From Paludibacter sp. (GTDB taxonomy: Bacteria > Bacteroidota > Bacteroidia > Bacteroidales > Paludibacteraceae), in contig JANJXE010000427.1 of NCBI GenBank assembly GCA_024709185.1, positions 1-8,748 of the forward strand: 8,748 nucleotides of DNA, given 5' to 3'. The position numbers and the translations under genes were made by a program. This document shows positions 8,301 through 8,748 of this stretch, piece by piece. A model generated the notes under the pieces. That model saw only the letters and a program-made list of their open reading frames with translations, was not told the DNA's origin and did not search any database. Numbering within the stretch: the stretch's first letter is position 1; every line of letters starts with the position of its first letter.

Positions 8301-8748
8301 ACGTGTCATGGCATACAAGGAGTCCTTTTGCGTCTGCGTCATCCAGCCCGACAGGGCATCGTAAATCATGGCAGCATTAAAGGCGCCAATTCCTGTATCG
8401 AGAAAATGTCTGTCGCGGTAAGGAGCAGTAGTAGCGACACCCCAATCCTGGTAATTCATAAGCGCAACTGCTACATCCCATAGTCGGCGGGCATATTTAT
8501 CATCACCGGTAATCAGATAAGCAATCGACAATTGAGGAACAAATTCTTTAGCAATGGTATGTACCGAACTTACGCGCAGATTGGCAGCATCCAGTCCCCA
8601 TCCCGGGATGGTCTTGGTGAGTGCTGAGTTTGCTTCACCAAGTATGCGGTCGATCGACTTTTTAACGAGGGCATCACCCGAAGTATATAAATTTTTTAGT
8701 GTGTTTACTTCCTGAGCATTTCCAAAGAGCCGTGGATAAGATGTTGTA
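5388..8748 (-). CDS. Modular heparinase II/III-like polysaccharide lyase with two CBM-like modules, FN3 and T9SS tail, 5' end outside window
   Basis: Predicted exported polysaccharide lyase cleaving a uronic-acid-containing glycan by beta-elimination. The frame stays open to the window edge: codons from 8747 give YPRLFGNAQEVNTLK, the usual opening of the toroid domain, so the TTG at 8529-8531 is internal and probably only the signal peptide and a few residues are missing. Numbered from 8747 (1119 residues seen): an (alpha/alpha)6 toroid at about 1-350, with NNNWNG at 174-179 (Asn codons 8220-8228) and EEGLMYWSYG at 225-234; a heparinase II/III beta-sandwich at about 360-610, with NHGHLDAGSF (H378, H380; 7608-7616) and FYRKRAEGKN; a CBM-like module at 620-774 ending YIDDIRLS; fibronectin III at 779-867; a second CBM-like module at 875-1034 ending FIDDVVFS; and a T9SS type A tail at 1042-1119 (FNLYDISGR, GVYIVGIR). 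The Asn, Tyr and His residues match catalytic positions known in related lyases (PL12/15/17/21-type folds). The CAZy family and substrate are undetermined. It is the first visible gene of the minus-strand series. Confidence 0.9.
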   Translation of the reverse strand, partial: TTSYPRLFGNAQEVNTLKNLYTSGDALVKKSIDRILGEANSALTKTIPGWGLDAANLRVSSVHTIAKEFVPQLSIAYLITGDDKYARRLWDVAVALMNYQDWGVATTAPYRDRHFLDTGIGAFNAAMIYDALSGWMTQTQKDSLYAMTRKYVIIPVQAQYNGTASRSWYWMGANNNWNGICNGGVIAACLTMFEHDKSLLSDVASRAINFLPNYINAFEPDGQSEEGLMYWSYGLMYTVTAFDIMQRTLGTTYGYSGTNGLRKTGYFPVYTSGPVATLNVGDDGVRSNRTNSIMWFSKHLQDANLAKLSYDLFMENGGWMPWFDLFHYNPALVQQGAELTVGHDNYIRGIDLYSFVERWKDRNALYLGVHAGDNRANHGHLDAGSFYIQGLGEYWAFGNLGSDSYTNTGYFDFGDKANNDCTPTYSGSNFAPSSSQSWHFYRKRAEGKNAVVFNPDYRADQNPSQEAVYRGFINTSEKVGAGAINMNMIYNRDVNSYTRGFSLDRERRVITINDNIAAKSNKNIWWNMHTRANITLSADKRTATLTQNGKSMKFVLRSPDTGEFQVLSATYLEGRNFPLTTNSSNSSYRKLAINLKDTKDVTIRVEAFPAEDGEKEEMIDQMEGFSYAYAQVGSVRIEGNITNPQKDALNGSDLVLKVTRLIGSAEQAGIQLSRKQISVGVGAGQYRYFKAKLLRQENSPVRLRLSSGSEFIEFTPTVTGQSGQWQEYTFDLMTDNQQVSMDGRVFEGFLLIPGVGAPDNTISYIDDIRLSNVIDNAPENVWFAQQKPEQLKYTHRTAGSIRLSWKPVANTASYLVYNEKQLLQTVTDTLLLLNNLNPASVFHFTVTAVNANGQPSLSSDEVVGIIRGLNDQGEIVDDFETPYLPWQGSASGASVQLDQANPVKSTVNNSAKCMKLSRLAFSSNQVGVSLAGTDLFDLDALPRFLHVKLYRGTINRGVQLILSGNQSNTPLRRFAPVNAADTLITAKWVDFVFDLAGSETDRKYTSLTIVPDMTISHNSTRNYFIDDVVFSSLSQAYTSTDVAEAEQPYVLSLGPSSFVLEAKNNLIFNLYDISGRSIHTTMNLLSGEVFTPTFNLMPGVYIVGIRSEGKYYSTRLIIR

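Larger units (their letters stand above)
1578..8748 (-). other. Probable lyase - GH3 - unknown protein operon, upstream part outside window
   Basis: Three same-strand genes for exported carbohydrate-active proteins are separated by only 56 and 10 bases, with no convincing terminator or promoter between them. This arrangement is typical of the enzyme section of a polysaccharide utilization locus. The transporter pair (SusC/SusD) and regulator that usually accompany such sections are not here, so calling it a complete locus is not justified. The promoter must lie beyond 8748 if this is one transcript. Confidence 0.65.

Noticed and set aside
8529..8531. TTG as lyase start codon
   Set aside because: The frame continues upstream for 72 codons with conserved toroid-domain sequence, and no signal peptide follows the TTG.
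1..8748. tRNA, rRNA, CRISPR, insertion sequence or attachment site
   Set aside because: Four long genes occupy nearly all of the window, and the short gaps hold no tRNA-like fold, spaced repeats, terminal inverted repeats or transposase.

Overview
The window reads as part of a polysaccharide-degradation locus from a Bacteroidota bacterium (a Bacteroidales-like or similar environmental lineage is my guess). The main grounds are two proteins ending in a Por/type IX secretion (T9SS) type A sorting domain, which is largely confined to this phylum. The enzyme mix (S1 sulfatase, GH3 hydrolase, heparinase II/III-like lyase), the moderate-to-low GC and the lack of strong Shine-Dalgarno sites fit as well.

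Layout: four long protein genes fill almost the whole window, and both outer genes run off its edges. On the + strand, 1-1515 is a sulfatase whose extreme N-terminus lies left of the window; the ATG at 73 is internal. It converges on a minus-strand series that reads right to left. This begins with a large modular heparinase II/III-like lyase (8748 to 5388, 5' end outside the window; the TTG at 8531 is internal), then a GH3 beta-glycosidase (5331 to 3154, GTG start), then a secreted protein of unrecognised family with a T9SS tail (3143 to 1578). Gaps within the series are 56 and 10 bases, consistent with one operon. The convergent gap of 62 bases holds a weak terminator candidate. I saw no tRNA, rRNA, CRISPR array, insertion sequence or SusC/SusD pair.

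How the genes may work together (inference): the lyase and the unknown protein carry signals for export across the outer membrane and would act on polymer at or outside the cell surface. The GH3 enzyme has only an N-terminal signal peptide and probably trims oligosaccharides in the periplasm. The sulfatase has a serine-type active-site motif, so it would need an anaerobic-type sulfatase-maturating enzyme encoded elsewhere, and would remove sulfate esters. Together they suggest a sulfated, uronate-containing polysaccharide, but the sequence does not identify it.

The least explained item is the 521-residue protein at 1578-3143, whose conserved-looking central domain I cannot place in a known enzyme family.
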